Below, in pieces: positions 6,523 through 13,632 of a stretch of DNA of 17,100 nucleotides (positions within the stretch are counted from its first letter, which is position 1; every line of letters begins with the position of its first letter). The DNA is taken from assembly GCA_002342225.1 (NCBI GenBank), contig DDPO01000184.1:7322-24421 (forward strand), given 5' to 3'. The notes under the pieces were generated by a model that saw only the letters and a program-made list of their open reading frames with translations, had not been told where the DNA came from and ran no database searches. The DNA comes from Bdellovibrionaceae bacterium UBA2466 (GTDB lineage: Bacteria; Bdellovibrionota; FAC87; UBA2466). The translations under genes were made by a program, and so were the position numbers.

Positions 6523-7731
6523 TTAAAACTTCACTTTCGCAAATTTGCGCTTTCCACATTGAAGAACAATAGTCTTACCGGCCATATTAAAAAGCTTCTC
6601 ATCTTTTACGACAGTATCATCGATTTTAACTCCCCCTTGAGATACCAGTCGCTTTCCTTCGCTAGTCGTAGCAGCAAATTTTAAAAACACTAGAAGTTTC
6701 GGTATCCATACCTCTTGGGAATCTGGATATGAAAACTCTTGAATGTCATCGGGAATCTCTTTTTTTGCAAAGACACTTTCAAAGTGTTTGAAAGCACCTT
6801 CAGCAGCTTCAGAATTGTGATACCGAGTGACTATTTCAACTGCGAGGTCCGATTTTACGATTTTGGGGTTAAGAGAACTGCTGTTCATCTTTGCAAATAC
6901 TGCCTCAACTTCAGAGTTCGGCTTACTACTTAAAAGATCATAATATCTTCTCAAGAGGGAGTCCGGAAGACTCATCATCTTTCCATAAATTTCGTTGGGA
7001 CTCTCATCAACCCCGACATAGTTATTCAAAGACTTGCTCATCTTCTGGACTCCATCGAGCCCCTCCAGAAGTGGCATGAGTAAACAAACTTGGGGTTCCA
7101 AATGATGATCCCGCATAAGTTCTCGACCCATTAAAAGATTAAATTTTTGATCGTTTCCACCGAGCTCCACGTCAGCTTTGAGAGCTACAGAATCATAAGC
7201 TTGGAGTAAAGGATAGATAAACTCATGCAAACTAATACTTTGTCCTTCTTTATATCGACGATTAAAATCTTCTCTTTCTAGCATGCGAGCAACATTCGCA
7301 TGAGAAGCTAGCCGGATAAAATCGGTAGCTTTGAAGCTGTTTAACCACTCACTATTAAAACGAACGATCGTTTTTTTTGGATCTAGGATTTTATAAACCT
7401 GCTTTTTGTATGTTTCTACATTGGCTAAAATTTCTTTTTCGCTGAGTTGAGGGCGAGTCTTGGATTTTCCAGAAGGATCCCCTACCATCGCAGTAAAATC
7501 CCCAATTAAAAATACAACTTGGTGACCTAGCTTTTGAAACTGAGCCATCTTCTGCATGAGCACAGTGTGCCCCAAATGAATGTCGGGAGCTGTCGGATCA
7601 AAACCCGCTTTAATGACTAAAGGTTTATTGGTTTTAATCGACTTCTCAAGTTTTGCTAAAAGATCTTTCTCGGAAAGGATCTCAGAAGTACCACGTTTGA
7701 TCTCCGCAAACTGTTCTTGAGCTGTCATCAT
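6523..7731 (-). CDS. tyrS: Tyrosyl-tRNA synthetase
   Basis: TyrRS activates tyrosine with ATP and charges tRNA-Tyr. The 402-residue sequence shows the class I signatures: [12 protein letters not shown] at 44-55, whose HLGH is the HIGH motif, and KMSKS at 230-234. The [12 protein letters not shown] block at 189-200 belongs to the tyrosine/tRNA-binding core. The C-terminal ~65 residues are an S4-like RNA-binding domain ([20 protein letters not shown], then GGVKIDD). The HLGH form is that of the TyrZ-like bacterial branch. The ATG at 7731 overlaps the ymdB stop (ATGA) and is preceded by GGGGGAG at 7-nt spacing, so it is translated as the last gene of the zapA cluster. No T-box leader is present. 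A second ATG immediately follows the first. Confidence 0.97.
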   Translation of the reverse strand: MMTAQEQFAEIKRGTSEILSEKDLLAKLEKSIKTNKPLVIKAGFDPTAPDIHLGHTVLMQKMAQFQKLGHQVVFLIGDFTAMVGDPSGKSKTRPQLSEKEILANVETYKKQVYKILDPKKTIVRFNSEWLNSFKATDFIRLASHANVARMLEREDFNRRYKEGQSISLHEFIYPLLQAYDSVALKADVELGGNDQKFNLLMGRELMRDHHLEPQVCLLMPLLEGLDGVQKMSKSLNNYVGVDESPNEIYGKMMSLPDSLLRRYYDLLSSKPNSEVEAVFAKMNSSSLNPKIVKSDLAVEIVTRYHNSEAAEGAFKHFESVFAKKEIPDDIQEFSYPDSQEVWIPKLLVFLKFAATTSEGKRLVSQGGVKIDDTVVKDEKLFNMAGKTIVLQCGKRKFAKVKF

Positions 7732-8546
7732 TCTAAATCTCCCCCTTGGGCCAGATCGTCTATTTTAACTGTGAATCTCAATCGTTCAATCGATTCTGCA
7801 TGGCCCCTCGAGTTTAATTTGATAACTACGCATGACACTCCCGGATTTTCTTTTGCAGCTTGAGTTGGGTGAGGTCTCTTTGTTATAAACTTTTTAATCA
7901 CTCCTTCGGGTTTTAAACCAATCACTGAATCAAAAGCTCCTGTCATGCCTACGTCGGTGATATAAGCCGTTCCTCCAGGGAGAATTCTTTCATCGGCAGT
8001 TTGCACATGGGAATGACTTCCTACGACCGCAGATACTTTTCCGGCTAGATGCCAACCCATCGCATATTTTTCACTTGTTGCATCGGCGTGCATGTCTACT
8101 AAAACAGGGGTCGAGGGAGGGACCTCTTTAAGTAACCTATCTACGGCGTGAAAAGGGCAATCCTGAGCATCCATAAACACCCTTCCCATCACGTTGATAA
8201 TAGCTAATCTCAGGTTTCCCCGATGTACAATCGTCATTCCTCTTCCGGGGCAAGGCTCACCCTCTGGGCTGGACCAATTCGCAGGTCGAATCAATTTGGA
8301 GTCGGGACCTAAAAGCTGATAAACCTCTTTGTTGTCCCAAATATGATTTCCAGAAGTATAAGCACTAAAACCCATTTCGTTCAGCTCTTCGAGCGTACGA
8401 CGATTAACCCCTCTGCCCCCTGCGAGATTCTCGACATTTCCAATAATAAAATCCGGGGTATAGGTAGCCCTTAAATCACCGATACAGGCCTGAACAGCTT
8501 TCCTGCCAGGTCTTCCAAAAATATCTGCAAAATAGAGTATGATCAT
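7728..8546 (-). CDS. ymdB: YmdB-family metallophosphodiesterase
   Basis: A 272-residue cytoplasmic calcineurin-like phosphoesterase. Its Bacillus subtilis relative YmdB hydrolyses 2',3'-cyclic nucleotides and affects biofilm and motility decisions. The di-metal ligands are all in place: Asp8 in [10 protein letters not shown], Glu39 in GNVEN, Asn67-His68 in SGNH, His153 in DMHAD, and His178/His180 in GSHSH, followed by [13 protein letters not shown]. The sequence is collinear with the family over its full length. The ribosome site is weak (AAGAG, very close to the ATG). It lies 26 nt after the cyclo-ligase gene and overlaps tyrS by 4 nt. In many bacteria ymdB sits beside rny (RNase Y); no rny is found in this cluster. 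Confidence 0.93.
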   Translation of the reverse strand: MIILYFADIFGRPGRKAVQACIGDLRATYTPDFIIGNVENLAGGRGVNRRTLEELNEMGFSAYTSGNHIWDNKEVYQLLGPDSKLIRPANWSSPEGEPCPGRGMTIVHRGNLRLAIINVMGRVFMDAQDCPFHAVDRLLKEVPPSTPVLVDMHADATSEKYAMGWHLAGKVSAVVGSHSHVQTADERILPGGTAYITDVGMTGAFDSVIGLKPEGVIKKFITKRPHPTQAAKENPGVSCVVIKLNSRGHAESIERLRFTVKIDDLAQGGDLE

Positions 8547-8572
8547 GTGCTCTTTACATAGGGCCAGAGAAG

Positions 8573-9154
8573 TTAAAAGTAAACAAACCCTTTTTCAGTA
8601 ATCAGAGCCTCGATTAGAACATCTTGGGGCTCACAATCGATCGGGTCTGAAATCACTTGAGGACTGAAAGCAACCCCCCACTTCTTTGCAGCCCTCCCCA
8701 CTGTCGATAAAAATCGATCATAAACACCTTTTCCGCTGCCTACTCTCATACCTCTGGAGTCAAAAACCAAACCGGGGATCAAAATAATATCTGTTGCACC
8801 AAATTCATTCATTGCTCTTGTTTTGTCATCCACCGGTTCCCAGACCCCACCCGGCCCCAGAACAAGATAGGGGACCTCTAAAGCCTCAACACTGTAAAAC
8901 TTCATTTCCCAGCTGGGTCGCTCGGTCTTGGGAAGTAAACAATCTAAAGGCCGAGCCTCCCAAATAGGAATTAAATTCACTTCCCATTCTCTGGGGTAAA
9001 AAATTCCAATTTTTTTAGCTTTTTTGAAATCAGGGTGTGAGAGGACATGACGACAAATAGCTTGGCTCCACACAGAGAAGAACGAGCGAAAGTTTGGATA
9101 TTCAGATTTCCAATACTTGCGCAACTCGCCTTTATCTTTGGAGTTCAATGCCAA
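8573..9154 (-). CDS. 5-formyltetrahydrofolate cyclo-ligase
   Basis: This enzyme (5-FCL, MTHFS; called YgfA or FthC in different bacteria) uses ATP to turn 5-formyl-THF into 5,10-methenyl-THF, returning a storage form of folate to the one-carbon pool. The 193-residue protein has the N-terminal basic helix (KGELRKYWK), YPREWEVNLIP at 53-63 with the substrate-binding Glu, and the nucleotide-binding hallmark VGSGKGVYDRFL at 138-149. The usual G-x-G-x-G-Y-Y-D-R has Val at the first Tyr. The start is a TTG at 9154, 2 nt after the zapA stop, without a clear Shine-Dalgarno, so translation is probably coupled to zapA. zapA next to this gene is a conserved arrangement in proteobacteria. Confidence 0.92.
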   Translation of the reverse strand: MALNSKDKGELRKYWKSEYPNFRSFFSVWSQAICRHVLSHPDFKKAKKIGIFYPREWEVNLIPIWEARPLDCLLPKTERPSWEMKFYSVEALEVPYLVLGPGGVWEPVDDKTRAMNEFGATDIILIPGLVFDSRGMRVGSGKGVYDRFLSTVGRAAKKWGVAFSPQVISDPIDCEPQDVLIEALITEKGFVYF

Positions 9155-9156
9155 GC

Positions 9157-9444
9157 TTAAATCTGGGTTTCAAGCTCGCGTTCAACCCGCTCCAAAAGAC
9201 TGTGGGCTTTGCTCAAAAGTACCGATTTGGAGTCTACACTCTTTTTTCGCTGTTGAATCACGTCACTTGCGAAATCGAATGCAGCCAGCATAGCGGCTTT
9301 TTGTAAATTGAGGTTCGGATTCTTTTTTCTTAGAGACTCCACTCGACGACGAACCATCTCTGCAACTTCTTGCAAATGGGCTTCGCCCTCTTCACCTCGA
9401 ATTACGTACTTTTGATTAGCAATGCTGATTTCTATTTGATTCAT
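9157..9444 (-). CDS. zapA: Cell division protein ZapA
   Basis: ZapA binds FtsZ and cross-links its filaments at midcell. The 95-residue protein has the family architecture: a small N-terminal globular part (IEISIANQKYVIRGEEGEAH, then LQEVAEMVRRRV), followed by a long C-terminal coiled coil from about residue 42 to 95, which mediates dimer and tetramer formation. The block NLQKAAMLAAFDFASDVI at ~46-63 corresponds to the conserved ZapA helix. No ribosome-binding site is seen; instead an 11-bp-arm palindrome ends at the start codon and contains a TACAAT -10 box. It heads a cluster with the folate cyclo-ligase, ymdB and tyrS. E. coli has 6S RNA between zapA and ygfA; here only 2 nt separate them. 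Confidence 0.92.
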   Translation of the reverse strand: MNQIEISIANQKYVIRGEEGEAHLQEVAEMVRRRVESLRKKNPNLNLQKAAMLAAFDFASDVIQQRKKSVDSKSVLLSKAHSLLERVERELETQI

Positions 9445-9473
9445 AAGAGTTGATCAGATTGTATCAACTCTTA
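9444..9473. promoter_or_regulatory. Perfect 11-bp-arm palindrome at the zapA start
   Basis: TAAGAGTTGAT (9444-9454), an 8-nt spacer, then ATCAACTCTTA (9463-9473), a perfect inverted repeat. One arm abuts the zapA ATG and includes its first base. The spacer holds the -10 box. It is not GC-rich and has no T-run after it, so it is unlikely to be a terminator. An operator or a start-blocking RNA hairpin is more plausible. Confidence 0.55.
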
Positions 9474-9484
9474 ATCAATATCAA
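9458..9484 (-). promoter_or_regulatory. zapA: Candidate zapA promoter
   Basis: On the minus strand TTGATA (9484-9479) lies 15 bp from TACAAT (9463-9458), each 5 of 6 to the sigma-70 consensus. The start point would fall about 7 nt before the ATG. It lies 24 nt downstream of the hydrolase gene's stop and is embedded in the palindrome. Confidence 0.45.
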
Positions 9485-9507
9485 AAAGCTTTTTTAATCG
9501 AAGGTAG

Positions 9508-10488
9508 TTATTTGGCTATCTCGTCAATAGCGCCGAAAACAGAAACCCCATTTAATATGCAATCAATCTTCACTCGATCACCTGGTTTTAACCAAGGAGT
9601 TGTCATTTTTCCGGTTTCGATCATTTCCTGAAATCGCTTCTCAGTAAGACACGCAAAACCCTTTTCTTTGGACTCATTGGAAATAGTCCCCGTCCCCACA
9701 ATGTTTCCTGCAGCGAGGGGTCTTGTTCGACACGCATGGGCTATTAACTCACCAAATGTAAAATTCATCTCTCTACCATTAGGGGAACCGAACCACTCAC
9801 CGTTAAGCTGAACTTGAATGTCGACCGAAAGCTTCTTGCCGTCCCATACTCCCTCCAGTTCATCTGGAGTTACCACTAGAGGAGCAAAAGAGGAGTTTGG
9901 TTTAGACTGCAGGAAACCAAATTTGGTCTCAAGCTCTGTTTTCACAATTTCACGATAAGTAATGTCATTAAACATCGTGAAAAGAGCAATGTACTTGTGT
10001 GTTTCTGCGGCAGAAGTCCCTTTGGGTACATCCAACGTAATGGCTGCAAACTCTCCCTCGAAGTCCCCCCCAAACTTTTCATCCATGAGATCAATCGGTG
10101 CATACGCTGGAAGCAGGTAATCACTCACTCCTTGGTACATCAGAGGAGTAACTTTGGCAGACTCTGGCATCACATCTCCCCTCGCTTTTCGAGCTCTCAC
10201 CACATGAGAAAGGAAAGCACTACCATCATAAAAGCCTGGTGCATGGGTAATGGGGGCTAGACAGTTTTTTAGATCAAGATCAAAGCTGTCAGCAATCTTA
10301 TTCAAATTAAGATTGTGATAGATCTCTAAAAGCTGGGGAGCCACTTGACTCCAATTTTCTAAAGCATCTACAAGATTCCTCGCTAGCTCCTCGTCTACTC
10401 GAACGGCCCGAGCATTATTGCGAGAAACCACAATGAGATCTCCATTTCTATTTTTCCTATTTTTTGAGGGTAAACTTGCTAACTTCAT
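9508..10488 (-). CDS. Fumarylacetoacetase-like hydrolase (FAH superfamily)
   Basis: A 326-residue cytoplasmic enzyme of the FAH superfamily, which cleaves or hydrates beta-diketo acids using Mg2+ or Ca2+. Metal ligands can be placed against mammalian FAH: Asp88, Glu144 and Glu146 (DFEGEF), and Asp175 (MFNDIT). The spacing Asp88-x6-His95 matches the metal Asp/catalytic His pair of true FAH, so it resembles FAH rather than the short FAHD1 type. Further family blocks are FAPLVVTPDEL at 201-211 and GTGTISNES at 265-273. It is shorter than mammalian FAH (about 420 residues) because the N-terminal beta domain is reduced. The start is clear, with AAGGAG 5 nt before the ATG. It overlaps the upstream uncharacterised gene by 4 nt. 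Tyrosine breakdown is possible, but no other gene of that pathway is in the window. Confidence 0.85.
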   Translation of the reverse strand: MKLASLPSKNRKNRNGDLIVVSRNNARAVRVDEELARNLVDALENWSQVAPQLLEIYHNLNLNKIADSFDLDLKNCLAPITHAPGFYDGSAFLSHVVRARKARGDVMPESAKVTPLMYQGVSDYLLPAYAPIDLMDEKFGGDFEGEFAAITLDVPKGTSAAETHKYIALFTMFNDITYREIVKTELETKFGFLQSKPNSSFAPLVVTPDELEGVWDGKKLSVDIQVQLNGEWFGSPNGREMNFTFGELIAHACRTRPLAAGNIVGTGTISNESKEKGFACLTEKRFQEMIETGKMTTPWLKPGDRVKIDCILNGVSVFGAIDEIAK

Positions 10489-11468
10489 GGGAACTCCTTC
10501 AATAAATCTTCATCAGGTTCATCAAGACTACAACTTCCAAATGCAGCACCGTGTGAACGCCTAGATGTTTCGATTTCCTCGACCGTCATAGAAAACTCTT
10601 TCCAGGAAAGCTTGTTCTGATGAAACTCAAAGTTTTTCGAATGGGAATCTGAAAGACAGGCTTCCACTTGCTTTAGACCAAAGTCTACGTTGCCATATCC
10701 TTGGGAAAAATTAATCGCAGCAAAAAGATTTACAAACCCAAAATCTTTGCCATGAGTCACTGCATGATGCAAACCTTGGGTAGCTTTAAATCTAAGACCA
10801 TGGCCTGTTACTTTTGAAACTCCAAAGGCTAACTGCTCAGCAGAAGGAACAAAAGCGCCACCGGTTCTAAACTTAATTCCGGGAATGAGATCTAGTTCAT
10901 CATTTTCATCTAACCAATCGGATAAGGCCTGCGATGCATTTTCAATATTGACTCTCCAATCGCCGTCAAATGGAACTTCAAAAAAGAAATCACGTATTTC
11001 ATTTGAGGTTAAGCTCGCAGCCCGCTCTAAAACGGGAGAGACAAAATCATAGATTTTCACAGCGCCCGGACCTGCAAAGACTGTATTAGGGAGTTTTGTC
11101 TCGTAAGAAATAACTTCTTGCCGACAGGAACTGTAATACCACTTTTCTCGACAACGCCTTAACTCTCTCAAATCCCACTCGACTGTTTTATAAAATTCAC
11201 TTGCCTGTTCGCTTTGACAAGGTGTTCCCAAGGCAGCGAATAACCAAGGAGAGCCATTGGCTCCTAACTTATAAAGCATCTCTGAAGTGAGTTTTTTTAT
11301 GTCTGCTACTGGCAAAACCATCTTGTTCATCAGCCAAGGATGTTTGCCCTCTTGACGCCACTTAGCAGCTCTGGCGAGCGCTTGATCTAAAGACAGTGCA
11401 GCTGGAGGAAAAGTTCCAGCGTAATCTATGGCACCCCCCAGCAATGCAATTTTTGAGTCGTAAATCAT
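10485..11468 (-). CDS. Uncharacterised conserved protein, partner of the FAH-like hydrolase
   Basis: A 327-residue soluble protein without signal peptide or membrane segments. The N-terminal block IDYAGTFPPAALSLDQALA (~14-32), and GIKFRTGG (~197-204) followed by FKATQGLHHAVTHG (~227-240), read like conserved active-site blocks. I recall similar runs in an uncharacterised bacterial family but know no function. The alternating strand/helix pattern would suit a TIM-barrel-like fold; Lys, Arg and the His-His pair are candidate catalytic residues. An ATG at 11468 is preferred over the adjacent TTG at 11471. There is no Shine-Dalgarno, but TATAAT lies 12 nt upstream. Its stop overlaps the hydrolase start (ATGA), so the pair is translationally coupled and likely acts in one pathway. 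Confidence 0.75.
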   Translation of the reverse strand: MIYDSKIALLGGAIDYAGTFPPAALSLDQALARAAKWRQEGKHPWLMNKMVLPVADIKKLTSEMLYKLGANGSPWLFAALGTPCQSEQASEFYKTVEWDLRELRRCREKWYYSSCRQEVISYETKLPNTVFAGPGAVKIYDFVSPVLERAASLTSNEIRDFFFEVPFDGDWRVNIENASQALSDWLDENDELDLIPGIKFRTGGAFVPSAEQLAFGVSKVTGHGLRFKATQGLHHAVTHGKDFGFVNLFAAINFSQGYGNVDFGLKQVEACLSDSHSKNFEFHQNKLSWKEFSMTVEEIETSRRSHGAAFGSCSLDEPDEDLLKEFP

Positions 11469-11479
11469 CAACGAAAGAC

Positions 11480-11506
11480 ATTATAGGAATCAGCTTCTTA
11501 ACTCAA
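11480..11506 (-). promoter_or_regulatory. Candidate promoter of the uncharacterised gene/FAH-like unit
   Basis: A perfect TATAAT (-10, 11485-11480) with TTGAGT (11506-11501) 15 bp upstream, or a weaker hexamer at 17 bp. The predicted start point is about 5 nt before the ATG at 11468, again leaving essentially no leader. Confidence 0.5.
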
Positions 11507-11515
11507 GATGAATAG

Positions 11516-11538
11516 GGGTTTAAAAATCTGCTAAACCC
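11516..11538. repeat. Inverted repeat in the divergent intergenic region
   Basis: GGGTTTA (11516-11522) and TAAACCC (11532-11538), perfect 7-bp arms with a 9-nt spacer. It lies between the uncharacterised/FAH-like unit (minus) and the zinc-ribbon gene (plus), about 10 bp upstream of the former's -35. It may be a shared operator; it could also be chance. Confidence 0.35.
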
Positions 11539-11620
11539 GAATCGAAACTAGGACGATAAATTAAGTAGAAGTCGCTTTTCAAAAACATCCCACAAAAAAT
11601 CTAGCAAGGAGAAAAGGCTT

Positions 11621-11839
11621 ATGAGAACTCCTTTCAGTATCCAAGACATCCAAAACACGGCCGGAGAAGTTGATCATTCGAAGTGCATGTCGGCAGAGCA
11701 TCATGACAGATGCTCTTTCTGCAACTCCAAGCTCATTTTTACCCATGATTTGAACCTGAACTATCTTCAGGTCATTGAAACAAGCCGTTGCCCCGGATGC
11801 GGAGTTGCCCCCCACCCTAAAAAATTCACGTTACAGTAA
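11621..11839 (+). CDS. Small zinc-ribbon-like protein of unknown function
   Basis: A 72-residue protein with two CxxC knuckles: CSFC at 31-34 and CPGC at 57-60, 22 residues apart, the layout of a four-cysteine zinc ribbon. His27, His28 and Cys22 lie just before the first knuckle. The segment between is strand-like (LIFTHDLNLNYLQVIET). The start is convincing: AAGGAGA lies about 9 nt before the ATG, the best ribosome site in this half of the window, so this short frame is very likely a gene. It is free-standing, reads towards the membrane-protein gene and stops 5 nt from that gene's stop. A nucleic-acid-binding or protein-binding role is typical for ribbons, but nothing here proves it. Confidence 0.72.
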   Translation: MRTPFSIQDIQNTAGEVDHSKCMSAEHHDRCSFCNSKLIFTHDLNLNYLQVIETSRCPGCGVAPHPKKFTLQ

Positions 11840-11844
11840 TTGAG

Positions 11845-12903
11845 CTAAAAAAGACTGACTATTTCGTAGCAACTTAGGATGATAAGGGCTAGTTGAATAA
11901 GTCTTAGAAAAAGACCTGAAACGGCAGCTGCAATTCCCTCAAAACAAATACCTGCGATCATAAGACGAGAAGCCAATGTATTATAACTCGAAAAAGAAAG
12001 TACCATAACGAGTAACAACAACGGCAATCCTCTCAAAACAAAAGAACTATTAACTACTGCGGCTGCAATCGCTCCGACCAAGAACACAATAAGAGAGATA
12101 GTTTGGCCCAAGTTCGCTTGAGAGAAAGGCCAACCGGTAATATCGCCTGATTTAAAAGCATCGACTAGATTTAGCAGTGCGGAACCTTGAACAAAAAGCC
12201 AAATATCCTTATAAAAATTCCATTTCAATACAATAGCAATGATCACTGGCAGCAAAAACATAGCCCCTTTCTTCATCACTTCTTTGGCAGGCTCAAAGCG
12301 TTGAAAATTCCAAAACATGATAAGCAGTAAGGGCAAAAGCCCCAGAGCAAGGCGATCATGCAAGGCTAACAATCCAAGCCCTGCACCTGTAAAAATCCAT
12401 TGATTATCAATAGCCGCTCGAAACAATAATGTTGTGAGAAAACAGGTTAGACTTAAACTAGAGCCTAAACTCAACTCGTAACTCGTCATCCAGAGGACTA
12501 ACAAAATCCCCGAATCAGTCGCAACTTCGGGTAAAGACATACGACTTGCCAAAGCATTCACTTCCCACAGAAACAGCAAAAGAAAAAGGTTGGAAACAAT
12601 CAAAACAGCATAGAGAGCATTGTCGTTGACAGCGAGGGAAACTAATCGAGCAATCCACAAAAACGGATCTTGCGTTAATTGTAGGACTTTGCCCACAGGT
12701 TGGTGATTCAAGGTCTGTAGCATGCGTACTTCAGAACCCTGCGCGAACCGTTCCATAAGCTTATGGACCAAAATAGCTTTAGGTTGAAAGGGACGTAGCG
12801 CTCTACCGGCAAATTGAGGGGTGATTTTGGCATTGATTGTAAAAAGGGCAACTGCACAAAGAAGAAATCGATGCGAAATGAAGGCTAAAATTATTTTCCA
12901 CAT
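11845..12903 (-). CDS. Polytopic membrane protein, possibly GT-C-like glycosyltransferase
   Basis: A 352-residue very hydrophobic protein with about eight to ten transmembrane helices. After the first helix (~1-24) comes a polar loop of some 60 residues that may face the periplasm, then closely spaced helices to the end. This topology, and a block near 140-200 with a helix pair around RAAIDNQWIFTGAGLGLLAL, recall PIG-V-like or other GT-C glycosyltransferases that use polyprenyl-linked sugars. I cannot locate a convincing catalytic acidic motif, so the assignment is tentative. No Shine-Dalgarno precedes the ATG. It starts 24 nt after the rsmE stop on the same strand, so it is probably the last gene of the GGEEF-rsmE unit. 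Confidence 0.75.
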   Translation of the reverse strand: MWKIILAFISHRFLLCAVALFTINAKITPQFAGRALRPFQPKAILVHKLMERFAQGSEVRMLQTLNHQPVGKVLQLTQDPFLWIARLVSLAVNDNALYAVLIVSNLFLLLFLWEVNALASRMSLPEVATDSGILLVLWMTSYELSLGSSLSLTCFLTTLLFRAAIDNQWIFTGAGLGLLALHDRLALGLLPLLLIMFWNFQRFEPAKEVMKKGAMFLLPVIIAIVLKWNFYKDIWLFVQGSALLNLVDAFKSGDITGWPFSQANLGQTISLIVFLVGAIAAAVVNSSFVLRGLPLLLLVMVLSFSSYNTLASRLMIAGICFEGIAAAVSGLFLRLIQLALIILSCYEIVSLF

Positions 12904-12927
12904 TATGTTTTAGTTTATCACAAAGGA

Positions 12928-13632
12928 CTACATCTCGTTACAGTGCTTTTTGAGAAGACAGAGAGCCGCTACGCAGGCTGTTTCAGCACGAAGTCTATTT
13001 TTTCCAAGCCCCATACCTCGACCCTTTGTTTGAAATAAAATTCTCTCTTCTTCACTCCATCCACCTTCAGCTCCAATGAGGAGGTCAAATTCTGTCTCTC
13101 TTGAGACATTTTCAAGAGCATCTTGTCTTGCTTTTTCATCACAATAAATCAAAGCTCGATTGGTATCTCTTTTATGGTCCAACCATGCTTTTAACTCAAC
13201 TGGAGCAAGCACTTTAGGAAAAAAAGTCTCTTGGCACTGTTTCGAAGTTTCAAGGACAACTCTAGTCCAGCGCTCTTCATTCCACGAACTGATTTTTAGG
13301 GAATGATCGGAAATTAGTGGTTGAAAACTTTTCACACCAACTTCGGTACAACGATGAATAATAAAATCTAGTGCATTTGATTTGGGAATTGAAAAAGCAA
13401 TATGTACTCTGTGACTGCTTCTTTCTTGAAAGGTTTCCTGAATTAAACACCTCGATTTTTTTCCATGGCTGAACGCAATAGTCGCTCTTGCTAATCCCCC
13501 TTCTCCATTGATAAGCCAGCAATCCTGTCCTTCAGTCATTCGCAACACTTTATTAAGGTGATGAGATTCTTCAGGGGACAGCTCCACTTCGGACCCAACA
13601 ATAAAATTAGCTTTTAATAAAAAACGTGCCAT
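12928..13632 (-). CDS. rsmE: 16S rRNA (uracil-1498-N3)-methyltransferase RsmE
   Basis: RsmE uses S-adenosylmethionine to methylate N3 of U1498 in the decoding region of 16S rRNA. The 234-residue protein has the N-terminal PUA-like part (ending near 70) and the SPOUT knot domain. In order come KSNALDFIIHRCTEVGV at 84-100, LLIGAEGGWSEEE at 184-196 (usually GPEGGFS/EEE) and MGLGKNRLRAETA at 207-219 (usually LGxRILRAETA), forming the SAM-binding knot. The internal block QCQETFFP (132-139) differs from the usual QSGRTxxP in lacking the Arg. The ATG lies inside the 3' end of the GGEEF gene, overlapping by 26 nt, with only a weak AAAG site, so it is probably coupled to that gene's translation. Confidence 0.95.
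   Translation of the reverse strand: MARFLLKANFIVGSEVELSPEESHHLNKVLRMTEGQDCWLINGEGGLARATIAFSHGKKSRCLIQETFQERSSHRVHIAFSIPKSNALDFIIHRCTEVGVKSFQPLISDHSLKISSWNEERWTRVVLETSKQCQETFFPKVLAPVELKAWLDHKRDTNRALIYCDEKARQDALENVSRETEFDLLIGAEGGWSEEERILFQTKGRGMGLGKNRLRAETACVAALCLLKKHCNEM

Noticed and set aside
6513..6537. Short inverted repeat GAAGTGA/TCACTTT between the convergent ends of mscS and tyrS, as a bidirectional terminator
   Set aside because: Only 6 bp plus one G-U, AT-rich, inside coding ends and without T-runs on either side.
7728..7760. A T-box or other riboswitch leader before tyrS
   Set aside because: tyrS overlaps the ymdB stop codon, so there is no leader sequence.
9483..9495. AAAAAGCTTTTTT after the FAH-like gene as a terminator
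   Set aside because: It is a palindrome without a loop and with a two-GC core, so it cannot form a stable hairpin.
9445..9507. 6S RNA or another structured RNA near zapA
   Set aside because: The only gap upstream of zapA is 63 nt and is occupied by the promoter and palindrome; the gap on the other side is 2 nt.
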